Below, one piece after another: positions 24,982-39,089 of a stretch of DNA of 64,000 nucleotides. The stretch covers positions 5,255,061-5,319,060 of the forward strand of contig NC_091208.1 of NCBI RefSeq assembly GCF_040958095.1, read 5' to 3'. The notes beneath the pieces were generated by a model. It saw only the letters and a list, made by a program, of their open reading frames with translations, had not been told where the DNA came from and did not search any database. Within the stretch, counting starts at the first letter, position 1, and each line of letters opens with the position of its first letter. Position numbers and translations under genes: made by a program. This stretch comes from Procambarus clarkii. Lineage: Eukaryota; Arthropoda; Malacostraca; Decapoda; Cambaridae.

Positions 24982-26103
24982 AACAAGCCTGAATGGTCCC
25001 CAGGACAATATGCAACTGAAAACTCACACCCCAGAAGTGACTCGAACCCATACTCCCAGGTGCAACGCAACTGGTATGTACAAGACGCCTTAATCCACTT
25101 GACCATCACGACCGGACATAATGAGGTGATAGCCGAGGCTATTTGAACCACCCCACCGCCGGCACTCGGATAGTAATCTTGGGCATAGCATTTTACCAAA
25201 TCACCTCATTCTTTGGGGCACACGTGAGGAACACAAATGCGAACAAGCCTGAATGGTCCCCAGGACAATATGCAACTGAAAACTCACACCCCAGAAGTGA
25301 CTCGAACCCATACTCCCAGGTGCAACGCAACTGGTATGTACAAGACGCCTTAATCCACTTGACCATCACGACCGGACATAATGAGGTGATAGCCGAGGCT
25401 ATTTGAACCACCCCACCGCCGGCACTCGGATAGTAATCTTGGGCATAGCATTTTACCAAATCACCTCATTCTTTGGGGCACACGTGAGGAACACAAATGC
25501 GAACAAGCCTGAATGGTCCCCAGGACAATATGCAACTGAAAACTCACACCCCAGAAGTGACTCGAACCCATACTCCCAGGTGCAACGCAACTGATATGTA
25601 CAAGACGCCTTAATCCACTTGACCATCACGACCGGACATAATGAGGTGATAGCCGAGGCTATTTGAACCACCCCACCGCCGGCACTCGGATAGTAATCTT
25701 GGGCATAGCATTTTACCAAATCACCTCATTCTTTGGGGCACACGTGAGGAACACAAATGCGAACAAGCCTGAATGGTCCCCAGGACAATATGCAACTGAA
25801 AACTCACACCCCAGAAGTGACTCGAACCCATACTCCAAGGTGCAACGCAACTGGTATGTACAAGACGCCTTAATCCACTTGACCATCACGACCGGACATA
25901 ATGAGGTGATAGCCGAGGCTATTTGAACCACCCCACCGCCGGCACTCGGATAGTAATCTTGGGCATAGCATTTTACCAAATAACCTCATTCTTTGGGGCA
26001 CACGTGAGGAACACAAATGCGAACAAGCCTGAATGGTCCCCAGGACAATATGCAACTGAAAACTCACACCCCAGAAGTGACTCGAACCCATACTCCCAGG
26101 TGC
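24979..26103 (+). repeat. 260-bp tRNA-like satellite array 1, left arm
   Basis: Units begin GCGAACAAGCCTGAATGG at 24979, 25239, 25499, 25759 and 26019, exactly 260 bp apart, with rare substitutions. Read on the minus strand each unit contains a pol III A-box-like TGGTCAAGTGG and a B-box-like GGTTCGAGTC about 45 bp apart, resembling a serine/leucine-type tRNA head. Each unit also holds an 11-bp inverted pair (AATGAGGTGAT / ATCACCTCATT) about 70 bp apart. The 87-88 aa open frames recurring per unit are by-products. Confidence 0.9.
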
Positions 26104-26106
26104 AAC

Positions 26107-26121
<15 letters not shown>
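26089..26121. repeat. Hairpin at the inversion point of array 1
   Basis: CATACTCCCAGGTGC, loop AAC, then GCACCTAGGAGTATG: 15-bp arms with one mismatch. The array changes orientation exactly here, and part of one unit is missing just to the right. Confidence 0.9.
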
Positions 26122-28318
<2,197 letters not shown>

Positions 28319-28535
28319 ACAGGTACAAGAGGAGTGTTGTTAACGCATATGTCGACCGTGCTCTCAGCCACAGCTCAGAATGGAAGCAAGTCGACGAAGA
28401 ACTCTGTAGGGTAAGGCAGGTCCTAGTCAATAACGGCTTCTCCAATGGTTTCGTCGAAGACATCATAAGAAGGAAAGTGAAAAGCCATGCAACCTCTGAA
28501 GAGACAACTAACACAACACCTATACCCCCTATTCT

Positions 28536-30547
28536 AACACACTTCTTGTTCACTTAACTGTTGTGTGCCCGCCCCAACAATAGGGCTTTACTATTAACCA
28601 CAAGGTCGCCAACTGGTGTTTTCGGTGTCCAGTAACACGTCAGTGGACTGGTTGAATTAGTGGTAGCCTTGGCAAGGTCACACTTAATAGATCAGGAATC
28701 AGGCAGGTACTTACTTTTATCACTCTTTGCTTTCCAGTATAATATAGCCACAAGATAAATAGAGGGGATGATATAAACACAAAAGTATTTTGTATTTTAC
28801 TTAAAATTCATGAAAGATGTCACAAGGTCGTATCAATAAATAAATCAGCTGATCCTGGCGGGAGTCGGTCGTTCCCACGAATATTATACGCTCACTACGG
28901 TGGCAACACTCCCCCTCTCGTCAATGTCACGATCAGCTGAGCGCCCCTCTTCCGCGCGAAAGTTTTTATTGCTTGTTTCTCTAGCGGCACGCGCGCTGTT
29001 TCTTTAAGTTCCCAAAGATCACTAGAAGTTCGCACACTCGATATTGGCAACAATAGCACGTATTACTTCGCTACACTGTACTTGGGCTCAAACAATCGTT
29101 TCTATAATAAATGCGACAATAATTCACTATAATGGCTTTACACACTGCCCTTCATTTCAATGGTAACTTATGGAGTATTTAACACTGGAATTCTCAGTAC
29201 TTCCTTTCGTGGGCGATAACACAATAAATCACTGCACTCACAAATGATTATTCAATGCACGAACATAGATATATATAATATAGATAAATCAGGCATCAAT
29301 AAATGGTAAATAAATAGTTACTGGGCACATAGCCTAACTTCCAAATACTGGCATAATATTATATATAATTTCTCACTATATGTTCACATTAAAGTCTCAT
29401 GCAAGATATATGAAAACACAGTAAATTCATCACTTGCTCCGGGTGCCTGTACACACCAATAATAAACATGAATATTATAAGTACTCTTGATAGTACTTTC
29501 CTGCACACTGGTGCCTTACTGTGACATGGGTGAGACTTGCTCACGACATACAAAATCCTCAGGCTAGATAATATAGCTGAATATAGCTGACTAAAGGGGA
29601 ATGGGGAGGGAAACTAGAAACACCTACTTCAACCTATCCTCCGATGAGAGTTGAGTTGTAGCTCCTGGTCCTGGTGTCGGGAACGCCCCCACACACACGT
29701 TGTCGTGTCCTCCAGGAACCACTCGCCGTCCCACCGTTTACCGCGTCGTCTCCGTGCCTTCTTCCCAGCAGGTCCGTGCTCCTCCTCGACTTCTTGTAGG
29801 GTTGGAGTCGGTCTCCTGGCCGTCGACTTCTCCCAGCTGCGGCTACCGCCTACGTCTCGGCTGCAGTCGTCCGGATTCCCAGCTAGTCCTCTTCTTCCTC
29901 TGCTACCCAGTGGCTCTGGTCAGCCACTACGCCATCACGAATGGGTGAACTGCCTCAGACGTCGCCTACGTCACTGCACAGACTTCACTTCTTCTTGCAC
30001 AGTACCTGTCCTGGAGCACTTGTCGCTCAATAACCGTCGATTCCCTCTCTGGTTCAACACATGAACTAGGGAAGACCTCACAGAGTACTGGCAGACTTCA
30101 GGTGACGTGTAAATCCACGGGAGCAGGAAACAACTGTCAAACTGACAGGACCAATCGTCGCACGTCCAACCTCCTTGACGTGTCGTGTCTGACTGATGGC
30201 GCCAACGCGGCGCGCTGCCTGGACCCCCTTCCTTCGTGACGTCATATTCGACACGGGAGGTTTTCATTGGCTCCCGGTGCCACATTGCTGTCGGTGACCA
30301 ATCCGGTGTCACTGACGTCACACCGTTTTGGCGGGGAAACAGGAGAGCCAGCGCCATCTTGGCTTCCTAAAGGGCCTAAACCACAGGCCAAAATCTTATT
30401 GTTTCACAAATTTCTCGGCTCTCCGAGAACACTCCACTCTCCCACATATATCAAATTGATGCCTGCGACGTAGAGAACGCTTGGGTAAAGTGGACATGAC
30501 TCTTACTGCAGGCGTGGGAGAAATATAAGGGGGGGAACACCGTCACA
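28536..30547 (-). repeat. Gypsy family B, LTR 1
   Basis: A 2,012-bp repeat shared with 34256-36257 and 39968-41979. On the minus strand it starts TGTGACGGTGTTC after a polypurine tract (AAGGGGAGGGGTA). Its other edge (28536) is where similarity to the other copies stops. This may be a truncation and not the true LTR end, because a primer-binding-like motif TTGGCGACCTTG lies inside at 28601-28612. No target duplication matches the far end of the array. Confidence 0.8.
30237..30362 (-). promoter_or_regulatory. Promoter-like motif cluster in the family B LTR
   Basis: Two palindromic TGACGTCA motifs (30237-30244, 30313-30320), two CCAAT boxes (30266-30270 inverted, 30298-30302), an E2F-like TTTTGGCGGGGAAA (about 30326-30339) and a YY1-like GCCATCTTGG (30352-30361) lie within 126 bp. 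The motif cores recur in LTR 2 (about 35947-36072) and LTR 3 (about 41669-41794), with one TGACGTCA kept as TGACGTCA in all three. The YY1-like motif reads AAGATGGCG on the element's sense strand, the usual initiator orientation. Confidence 0.55.
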
Positions 30548-30580
30548 TACCCCTCCCCTTAAAATAAGAGTCATGTCTAG

Positions 30581-31644
30581 TTAGTGCATACGGGACAGGG
30601 CATCTGCAACCACGTTGTCCTTCCCCTTGATGTGCTTGATTTCCAGCCGGTACTCTTGCAGTAACAACGCCCACCTCGTCAGACGTTGGTTGGAGTTCTT
30701 CATTTTGTGCAAAAAGGTGAGAGGGTTGTGATCAGTGTACTCCAGAACAGGTCTCGCCCCTCCTCCCACGTACACATCAAAGTGCTTCAGGGCCATAACT
30801 AGCGCCAATGCCTCCTTCTCAACGGTGCTATAGGCCCGCTGGTATTTTACAAACTTCTTCGAGTAGAACGCTACTGGCCTATGTACTTCACTCCTTTCTT
30901 GAGCCAACATGGCCCCTATTCCAACGTCGCTGGCGTCCACGTATAGGATGAATCCGGCTGAAAAATCTGGGGATATTAATACCGGGGCCTCCGTCAACAA
31001 TTTCTTGGTCTTTTCAAAAGACTCTTGGCAGGCCTCTCCCCATCTCCATCGTACATTCTTGGAGAGTAGCTCGGTCAGGGGATGCACTACCGTGGAGAAA
31101 TTCCTGCAGAACCCACGATAGTACCCTATCATCCCGAGATACCTTAGCAACTCCTTGCGCGTTCTGGGCACGGGGTATTCCTTTATGGCTGATACTTTGT
31201 GATCAACAGGAGTGACTTCACCTTGGCCGATGACAAAACCAAGGTACTCTAAGTGAGCTTTTCCAAACTCACTCTTGGCCAAATTTACAGTCAAGTTAGC
31301 TCCTCTAGCCTTCTGAACAATTCTCTGAGTCTCTCCAGATGCGTTCTCCAATCGTCGGCGTACACGACGATGTCATCGATGTAAACTGTGCAGCCTGCGG
31401 CACCCTGTAACAGCTCGTTCATCATACGCTGGAAGCAGCTGCCGCTGTTTTTCATACCAAAGGGCAACACCTTCTGCGTAGCTCTCTTGTCGTTCCACTC
31501 CGACATCTTACGCTGCGCCTCCTTCAGGTGTTTCCCAGCTAGTTCCTTCGCTAGAGTGAGACGTTCTTTGAACTTCTGGACATATTCATTCACCGTTCCC
31601 ACGGTCGCTCCCGATGTCCATTGTTCCTTCAGCATGGATAGCAT
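30581..31644 (-). pseudogene. pol: Gypsy family B pol, copy 1: integrase remnant, RT, RNase H
   Basis: Reading along the minus strand, an integrase C-terminal remnant (MLSMLKEQWTSGATVG to EWNDKRATQKV) runs straight into the RT motif LPFGMKNSGSCFQRMM and VYIDDIVVYADDW. RNase H follows (FILYVDASDVGIGAML, STVEKEALALV, YTDHNPL), ending KDNVVADALSRMH just before the polypurine tract. Most of integrase and the first half of RT are therefore deleted. A one-base deletion near 31305 splits RT. Copy 2 (36291-37454) shares both large deletions but not this frameshift. Confidence 0.85.
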
Positions 31645-31710
31645 GGCATATATAATATAGATAAATGGAAAGTAAGCCTTCTCAGGACCACACGTCCTCC
31701 TTTGGCCTCA

Positions 31711-33357
31711 CTAATCAATTCGGGGAACTCCTCCTGCTGCAACCCTCCAAGACGAGTGCGGTCTACCCCCTAGAGAACTGGTGAGGGTCACCTGCAACTC
31801 ACCATTTGGGCTGTCTTCGCCCTCCGCTCGTTCTCCGGGTCCTATGAAGAGGTGATCGATCCCCAGGCTGTCGTACGTCTCCTCAGCCCCATCAGATCCA
31901 CATCCTCCTTCTTCTCTGCGCTGTCTCGGCATCACAGCACAAACTGGGAACGGCACCGGGGCGATTCCCTTCTCGTCCCCACAGGCGTCTAACTCTCCGC
32001 CCGTCTCCTTGTATTGTTCTAGGCACTCTTCGCCTTTCACGAGATTCGGAAGGACATATCCTCCACATGCGTCGTTTCCCAAGATGACCTGTGCCTCCAT
32101 CTTGGGCATTGATGTACAGACCCCCACCACAAGGATCTGGCAGCCATAATCGGAATTCAACGTTACCTGGTGTAGGGGCATCCTCACTGGGCCTCCCACA
32201 GTGGTCACACTTGCCACCCCCACACTGGTACTCTCGTAACCCTCGGGGAACAGGGTTTCACTCACCAGGGTAACATCGGCCCCAGTGTCTCTTAATATTT
32301 TCACTGGGATGGGGTCTGCGTCCCCCATCCTTACGGTTCCCTGACACACGAATGGGTGAACTTTCTTCTCCCCACTCAGCACGGGTTCATCCCGCACTCT
32401 CTCGGCCATCAGGTCCTCGAACCTCACTAAAGCAACATGCCCCCGCTGCTTAGGGCGTCTGCATTCCCGCGCGACGTGTCCGAATATTCCGCAGTTGTAG
32501 CAGCGGACCCTCGTCGGAGACCATCCGCCACCACTCGCCTTAGCGCTGCCACCAGAGGCCGTCGCTCCCTGTGTCTTTCTCGCACCACTTGTCGACTCCT
32601 TTGTCGCAGTAACGGCTCCTGAGCTCTCCGCTTGGTTCTTCTTTATCGGCTCTGCAGCACCTTTTGATCCTCGGTTGTCCCAACTCGAGAGGTGGGACTT
32701 GGGGAAACTCGCCCCCGTCCTCCATCTATCCGTCCTCCTATAATTCCTATTGTTTCCGGCGTATACGGGTGATCGGTGCTGTCCCTCTCGGCGTGGGCGT
32801 AATGCTTCTTCTAGCATGTCGGCTCTGTCGGCTGCGGCCCTCAGGTCCTTTATGTCCGCCTCCTTCACTCTCACCCTGATCTCAGGAGAGAGCATGGACA
32901 TAAACTTTTCCATGACCATTAGCTCCTTGACCTCTTCAACCGACCTCGCTCCTTCAGAGTCCAGCCACTTAAGGAACTTTCTTTCCATGTCCCTCGCTGT
33001 CTCCGCATAAGACTTTCCTGGTGAGCGGGTACATTCCCTGAACCTCTTCCTGTAACATTCCGGCGTGAGTTTGAAGGAATGGAGCACAGCTCGTTTTACC
33101 GCATCGTAGTTGGAGCATTCTTGGAAGTCGAGCATTGTGTAGGCTTCACGAGCTTCACCTGTGAGCCTCCCTTGAACCAACTCCGCCCACTCCGCCCTCG
33201 GCCACCTCTTCAAAGCTGCAACCCTCTCGAAGTGGTCGAAGAAACTTTCGGCTTCGTCTGGTACAAAGACCGGCAGGTCTCGATCCCTCACTCGACGGTT
33301 TTCTCGCTGTGGCGGAGCAGGGGGAGCTATCCCTAGTTCAGCTCGCCTCAGCTCCAC
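31711..33357 (-). pseudogene. gag-pr: Gypsy family B gag C-terminal part and protease, copy 1
   Basis: A 548-codon frame starting at a GTG (not a true start) downstream of a frame break. Order: capsid-like region (FFDHFERVAALKRWPRAEW, LTGEAREAYTML), basic linker, CX2CX4HX4C zinc knuckle (CYNCGIFGHVAREC, about residue 289), then retropepsin (VKILRDTGADVTLVS, about 361, with catalytic Asp-Thr-Gly; VILGNDACGG near its end). It stops at 31711. Sequence resembling the protease-integrase linker continues in a different frame. Confidence 0.85.
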
Positions 33358-33377
33358 ATCCCTGTTAACTTCTATCT

Positions 33378-33919
33378 CTTGCTGTCTCGTTCTAGCTTCT
33401 AGCTTCTAGCTCGTCCCTGCGCAGCTGTGCTTCTCGCTCTTGTTCTTCCCTGCGTAGCTGTGCTTCTCGCTCCTCACGCTTCAGCTGTGCTTCTCACTCC
33501 TCACGCTTCAGCTGTGCTTCTGCTTCTCGCTCTTCTTTGCGCTGCTGTGCTTCTTCTCTCTTCAGCTGCGCTTCTCGCTCTTCTCTGCGCTGCTGTGCTT
33601 CTCGCTTCAGTTGTGCTTCCAGTTGCAACTTCATTATTTCCAGCTTAACGCTGTGCCTGCTGCCGCTGGATCCCCTGCTGCTTCCACCAATGCTCAGGTG
33701 TTCTCCCACACTGGCAGGTGTTTGGGGCCGTTCCTCCCCCAAAGCTTCGTCTCGTGCCCTGAGCTGTGCCATTATCTCTAGTCTTCTTTCACCAACTCTG
33801 GCAGATCTCAGCTTTATTCCAAAATGATCCGCTATTGCCTGTAACTGTGCTTTGGTGCACTCCTCCAGCACCTGTTCATCTCTAGTGTCAATAAACCTTG
33901 TTACTTTATCATCCTCCAT
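33378..33919 (-). pseudogene. gag: Gypsy family B gag N-terminus, copy 1
   Basis: It starts MEDDKVTRFIDTRDEQ at 33919 and, after a Ser/Gly linker, becomes a long charged coiled coil (repeated EAQLKREE/QQRREE units). An in-frame TGA at 33494-33496 interrupts the repeat. Further on, CTAGAAG is present three times in tandem (about 33398-33418), shifting the frame before the 31711-33357 ORF. Copy 2 has the same two breaks. Coiled-coil repeat number differs between the copies by small in-frame rearrangements. Confidence 0.8.
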
Positions 33920-34255
33920 CTTGTGCTATGAGTGATAACCTGCACCTGATCTCTAATACCACTGCCAATTACCACCACTGCAACCTTTACTTTGATCGAT
34001 ATCCTGGCAAGGTCGCCAATGTTGGGGTATTCAGTTCTCTCTCTACTCAGTGAGCAACCTTAATTGTACTTTATCCTGGCAAGGTCGCCAATGTTGGGGT
34101 TTCACCTTTACCTGTTGTTCCTCGGTGAGCAACAGTTATGCTCAAGGTCACTCACCGTAGCCCTGCGGGTCTTCACTCTAATCCTCTCGGCGCCACTGCA
34201 CGCCAGGAGAGTATCCCAGTCAATACCAACCGGCCTCTGATTGAGAAGGAGTGGG
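33920..34255 (-). other. Family B leader with repeated primer-binding-like motifs
   Basis: On the minus strand, ACCCCAACATTGGCGACCTT occurs twice, 72 bp apart (34008-34027 and 34080-34099), and a variant TTGGCGACCTTGTGG lies in the adjacent LTR (34318-34332). CAACA followed by TTGGCGACC looks like an LTR end plus primer-binding site, so the functional LTR may extend into this leader. Confidence 0.5.
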
Positions 34256-36257
34256 AACACACTTCTTGTTCACTTAACTGTTGTGTGCCCGCCCCAACAA
34301 TAGGGCTTTACTATTAACCACAAGGTCGCCAATTGGTGTTTTCGGTGTCCAGTAACACGTCAGTGGACTGGTTGAATTAGTGGTAGCCTTGGCAAGGTCA
34401 CACTCAATAGATCAGGAATCAGGCAGGTACTTACTTTTATCACTCTTTGCTTTCCAGTATAATATAGCCACAAGATAAATGGAGGGGGTGATATAAACAC
34501 AAGAGTATTTTGTATTTTACTAAAAATTCATGAAAGATGTCACAAGGTCATATCAATAAATAAATCAGCTGATCCTGGCGGGAGTCGGTCGTTCCCATGA
34601 ATATTATACGCTCACTACGGTGGCAACACGACCCCTCTCGTCAATGTCACGATCAGCTGAGTGCCCCTCTTCCGCGCGAAAGTTTTTATTGCTTGTTTCT
34701 TTAGCGGCACGCGCGCTGTTTCTTTAAGTTCCCAAAGATCACTAGAAGTTCGCACACTCGATATTGGCAACAATAGCACGTATTACTTCGCTACACTGTA
34801 CTTGGGCTCAAACAATCGTTTCTATAATAAATGCGACAATAATTCACTATAATGGCTTTACACACTGCCCTTCATTTCAATGGTAACTTATGGAGTATTT
34901 AACACTGGAATTCTCAGTACTTCCTTTCGTGGGCGATAACACAATAAATCACTGCACTCACAAATGATTATTCAATGCACGAACATAGATATATATAATA
35001 TAGATAAATCAGGCATCAATAAATGGTAAATAAATAGTTACTGGGCACATAGCCTAACTTCCAAATACTGGCATAATATTATATATAATTTCTCACTATA
35101 TGTTCACATTAAAGTCTCATGCAAGATATACGAAAACACAGTAAATTCATCACTTGCTCCGGGTGCCTGTACACACCAATAATAAACATGAATATTATAA
35201 GTACTCTTGATAGTACTTTCCTGCACACTGGTGCCTTACTGTGACATGGGTGAGACTTGCTCACGACATACAAAATCCTCAGGCTAGATAATATAGCTGA
35301 CTAAAGGGGAATGGGGAGGGAAACTAGAAACACCAACTTCAACCTATCCTCCGATGAGAGTTGAGTTGTAGCTCCTGCTCCTGGTGTCGGGAACGCCCCC
35401 ACACACACGTTGTCGTGTCCTCCAGGAACCACTCGCCTTCCCACCGTTTAGCGCATCGTCTCCGTGCCTTCTTCCCAGCAGGTCCGTGCTCCTCCTCGAC
35501 TTCTTGTAGGGTTGGAGTCGGTCTCCTGGCCGTCGACTTCTCCCAGCTGCGGCTACCGCCTACGTCTCAGCTGCAGTTGTCCGGATTCCCAGCTAGTCCT
35601 CTTCTTCCTCTTCTACCCAGTGGCTCTGGTCAGCCACTATGCCATCACGAATGGGTGAACTGCCTCAGACGTCGCCTACGTCACTGCACAGACTTCACTT
35701 CTTCTTGCACAGTACCTGTCCTGGAGCACTTGTCGCTCAATAACCGTCGATTCCCTCTCTGGTTCAACACATGAACTAGGGAAGAACTCACAGAGTACTG
35801 GCAGACTTCAGGTGACGCGAAAATCCACGGGAGCGGGAAACAACTGTCAAACTGACAGGACCAATCGTCGCACGTCCAACCTCCTTGACGTGTCGTGTCT
35901 GACTGATGGCGCCAACTCGGCGCGCTGCCTGTACCCCCTTCCTTCGTGACGTCACATTCGACACGGGAGGTTTTCATTGGCTCCCGGTGCCACATTGCTG
36001 TCGGTGACCAATCCGGTGTCACTGACGTCACACCGTTTTGGCGGGGAAACAGGAGAGCCAGCGCCATCTTGGCTTCCTAAAGGGCCTAAACCACAGGCCA
36101 AAATCTTATTGTTTCACAAATTTCTCGGCTCTCCGAGAACACTCCACTCTCCCATATATATCAAATTGATGCCTGCGACGTAGAGAACGCTTGGGTAAAG
36201 TGGACATGACTCTTACTGCAGGCGTGGGAGAAATATAAGGGGGAGAACACCGTCACA
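34256..36257 (-). repeat. Gypsy family B, LTR 2 (shared middle LTR)
   Basis: About 2,002 bp. It serves as 5' LTR for copy 1 to its left and 3' LTR for copy 2 to its right (minus orientation). It has the same TGTGAC start and polypurine tract as LTR 1, with scattered substitutions and a roughly 10-bp indel near 35300. Confidence 0.85.
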
Positions 36258-36290
36258 TACCCCTCCCCTTAAAATAAGAGTCATGTCTGG

Positions 36291-37454
36291 TTAGTGCATA
36301 CGGGACAGGGCATCTGCAACCACGTTGTCCTTCCCCTTGATGTGCTTGATTTCCAGCCGGTACTCTTGCAGTAACAACGCCCACCTCGTTAGACGTTGGT
36401 TGGAGTTCTTCATTTTGTGCAAAAAGGTGAGAGGGTTGTGATCTGTGTACACCAGAACAGGTCTCGCCCCTCCTCCCACGTACACATCAAAGTGCTTCAG
36501 GGCCATAACTAGCGCCAATGCCTCCTTCTCAACGGTGCTATAGGCCCGCTGGTATTTTACAAACTTCTTCGAGTAGAACGCTACTGGCCTATGTACTTCA
36601 CTCCTTTCTTGAGCCAACATGGCCCCTATTCCAACGTCGCTGGCGTCCACGTATAGGATGAATCCGGCTGAAAAATCTGGGGATATTAATACCGGGGCCT
36701 CCGTCAACAATTTCTTGGTCTTTTCAAAAGACTCTTGGCAGGCCTCTCCCCATCTCCATCGTACATTCTTGGAGAGTAGCTTGGTCAGGGGATGCGCTAC
36801 CGCGGAGAAATTCCTGCAGAACCCACGATAGTACCCTATCATCCCGAGGTACCTTAGCAACTCCTTGCGCGTTCTGGGCACGGGGTATTCCTTTATGGCT
36901 GATACTTTGTGATCAACAGGAGTGACTTCACCTTGGCCGATGACAAAACCAAGGTACTCTAAGTGAGCTTTCCCAAACTCACTCTTGGCCAAATTTACAG
37001 TGAAGTTAGCCTCCTCTAGCCTTCTGAACAATTCTCTGAGTCTCTCCAGATGCGTTCTCCAATCGTCGGCGTACACGACGATGTCATCGATGTAAACTGT
37101 GCAGCCTGCGGCACCCTGTAACAGCTCGTTCATCATACGCTGGAAGCAGCTGCCGCTGTTTTTCATACCAAAGGGCAACACCTTCTGCGTAGCTCTCTTG
37201 TCGTTCCACTCCGACATCTTACGCTGCGCCTCCTTCAGGTGTTTCCCAGCTAGTTCCTTCGCTAGAGTGAGACGTTCTTTGAACTTCTGGACATATTCAT
37301 TCACCGTTCCCACGGTCGCTCCCGATGTCCATTGTTCCTTCAGCATGGATAGCATGGCATATATAATATAGATAAATGGAAAGTAAGCCTTCTCAGGACC
37401 CACACGTCCTCCTTTGGCCTCACTAATCAATTCGGGGAACTCCTCCTGCTGCAA
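36291..37454 (-). pseudogene. pol: Gypsy family B pol, copy 2: integrase remnant, RT, RNase H
   Basis: A 387-codon open frame with the same deletions as copy 1. It opens with a protease-integrase linker remnant (QQEEFPELISEAKGGRVGP), then a non-homologous junction (YFPFIYIIYA) into the integrase C-terminal remnant, then RT from LPFGMKNSG, VYIDDIVVYADDW, and RNase H with Asp/Glu/Asp motifs (YVDASDVG, EKEALAL, YTDHNPL), ending ALSRMH. Although open, it lacks the integrase core and RT motif A, so it cannot be functional. It overlaps the gag-protease frame by 32 bp. Confidence 0.85.
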
Positions 37455-39069
37455 CCCTCCAAGACGAGTGCGGTCTACCCCCTAGAGAACTGGTGAGGGT
37501 CACCTGCAACTCACCATTTGGGCTGTCTTCGCCCTCCGCTCGTTCTCCGGGTCCTATGAAGAGGTGATCGATCCCCAGGCTGTCGTACGTCTCCTCAGCC
37601 CCATCAGATCCACAACCTCCTTGTTCTCCGCGCTGTCTCGGCATCACAGCACAAACTGGGAACGCCACCGGGGCGATTCCCTTCTCGTCCCCACAGGCGT
37701 CTAACTCTCCGCCCGTCTCCTTGTATTGTTCTAGGCACTCTTCGCCTTTCACGAGATTCGGAAGGACATATCCTCCACATGCGTCGTTTCCCAAGATGAC
37801 CTGTGCCTCCATCTTGGGCATTGATGTACAGACCCCCACCACAAGGATCTGGCAGCCATAATCGGAATTCAACGTTACCTGGTGTAGGGGCATCCTCACT
37901 GGGCCTCCCACAGTGGTCACACTTGCCACCCCCACACTGGTACTCTCGTAACCCTCGGGGAACAGGGTTTCACTCACCAGGGTAACATCGGCCCTAGTGT
38001 CTCTTAATATTTTCACTGGGATGGGGTCTGCGTCCCCCATCCTTACGGTTCCCTGACACACGAATGGGTGAACTTTCTTCTCCCCACTCAGCACGGGTTC
38101 ATCCCGCACTCTCTCGGCCATCAGGTCCTCGAACCTCACTAAAGCAACATGCCCCCGCTGCTTAGGGCGTCTGCATTCCCGCGCGACGTGTCCGAATATT
38201 CCGCAGTTGTAGCAGCGGACCCTCGTCGGAGACCATCCGCCACCACTCGCCTTAGCGCTGCCACCAGAGGCCGTCGCTCCCTGTGTCTTTCTCGCACCAC
38301 TTGTCGACTCCTTTGTCGCAGTAACGGCTCCTGAGCTCTCCGCTTGGTTCTTCTTTATCGGCTCTGCAGCACCTTTTGATCCTCGGTTGTCCCAACTCGA
38401 GAGGTGGGACTTGGGGAAACTCGCCCCCGTCCTCCATCTATCCGTCCTCCTATAATTCCTATTGTTTCCGGCGTATACGGGTGATCGGTGCTGTCCCTCT
38501 CGGCGTGGGCGTAATGCTTCTTCTAGCATGTCGGCTCTGTCGGCTGCGGCCCTCAGGTCCTTTATGTCCGCCTCCTTCACTCTCACCCTGATCTCAGGAG
38601 AGAGCATGGACATAAACTTTTCCATGACCATTAGCTCCTTGACCTCTTCAACCGACCTCGCTCCTTCAGAGTCCAGCCACTTAAGGAACTTTCTTTCCAT
38701 GTCCCTCGCTGTCTCCGCATAAGACTTTCCTGGTGAGCGGGTACATTCCCTGAACCTCTTCCTGTAACATTCCGGCGTGAGTTTGAAGGAATGGAGCACA
38801 GCTCGTTTTACCGCATCGTAGTTGGTGCATTCTTGGAAGTCGAGCATAGTGTAGGCTTCACGAGCTTCACCTGTGAGCCTCCCTTGAACCAACTCCGCCC
38901 ACTCCGCCCTCGGCCACCTCTTCAAAGCTGCAACCCTCTCGAAGTGGTCGAAGAAACTTTCGGCTTCGTCTGGTACAAAGACCGGCAGGTCTCGTTCCCT
39001 CACTCGACGGTTTTCTCGCTGTGGCGGAGCAGGGGGAGCTATCCCTAGTTCAGCTCGCCTCAGCTCCAC
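37423..39069 (-). pseudogene. gag-pr: Gypsy family B gag C-terminal part and protease, copy 2
   Basis: Same length (548 codons) and architecture as 31711-33357, with about half a dozen amino-acid differences. One is decisive: the protease active-site triad reads DTR (RDTRADVTL) instead of DTG, which should abolish catalysis. The zinc knuckle is unchanged. Pol lies in the +1 frame relative to this ORF, with an overlap at 37423-37454. Confidence 0.85.
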
Positions 39070-39089
39070 ATCCCTGTTAACTTCTATCT

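Noticed and set aside
29651..30064. 137-codon frame repeated in each family B LTR
   Set aside because: It breaks in LTR 3 by a 10-bp deletion, shows no domain, lies antisense to the element and looks compositional.
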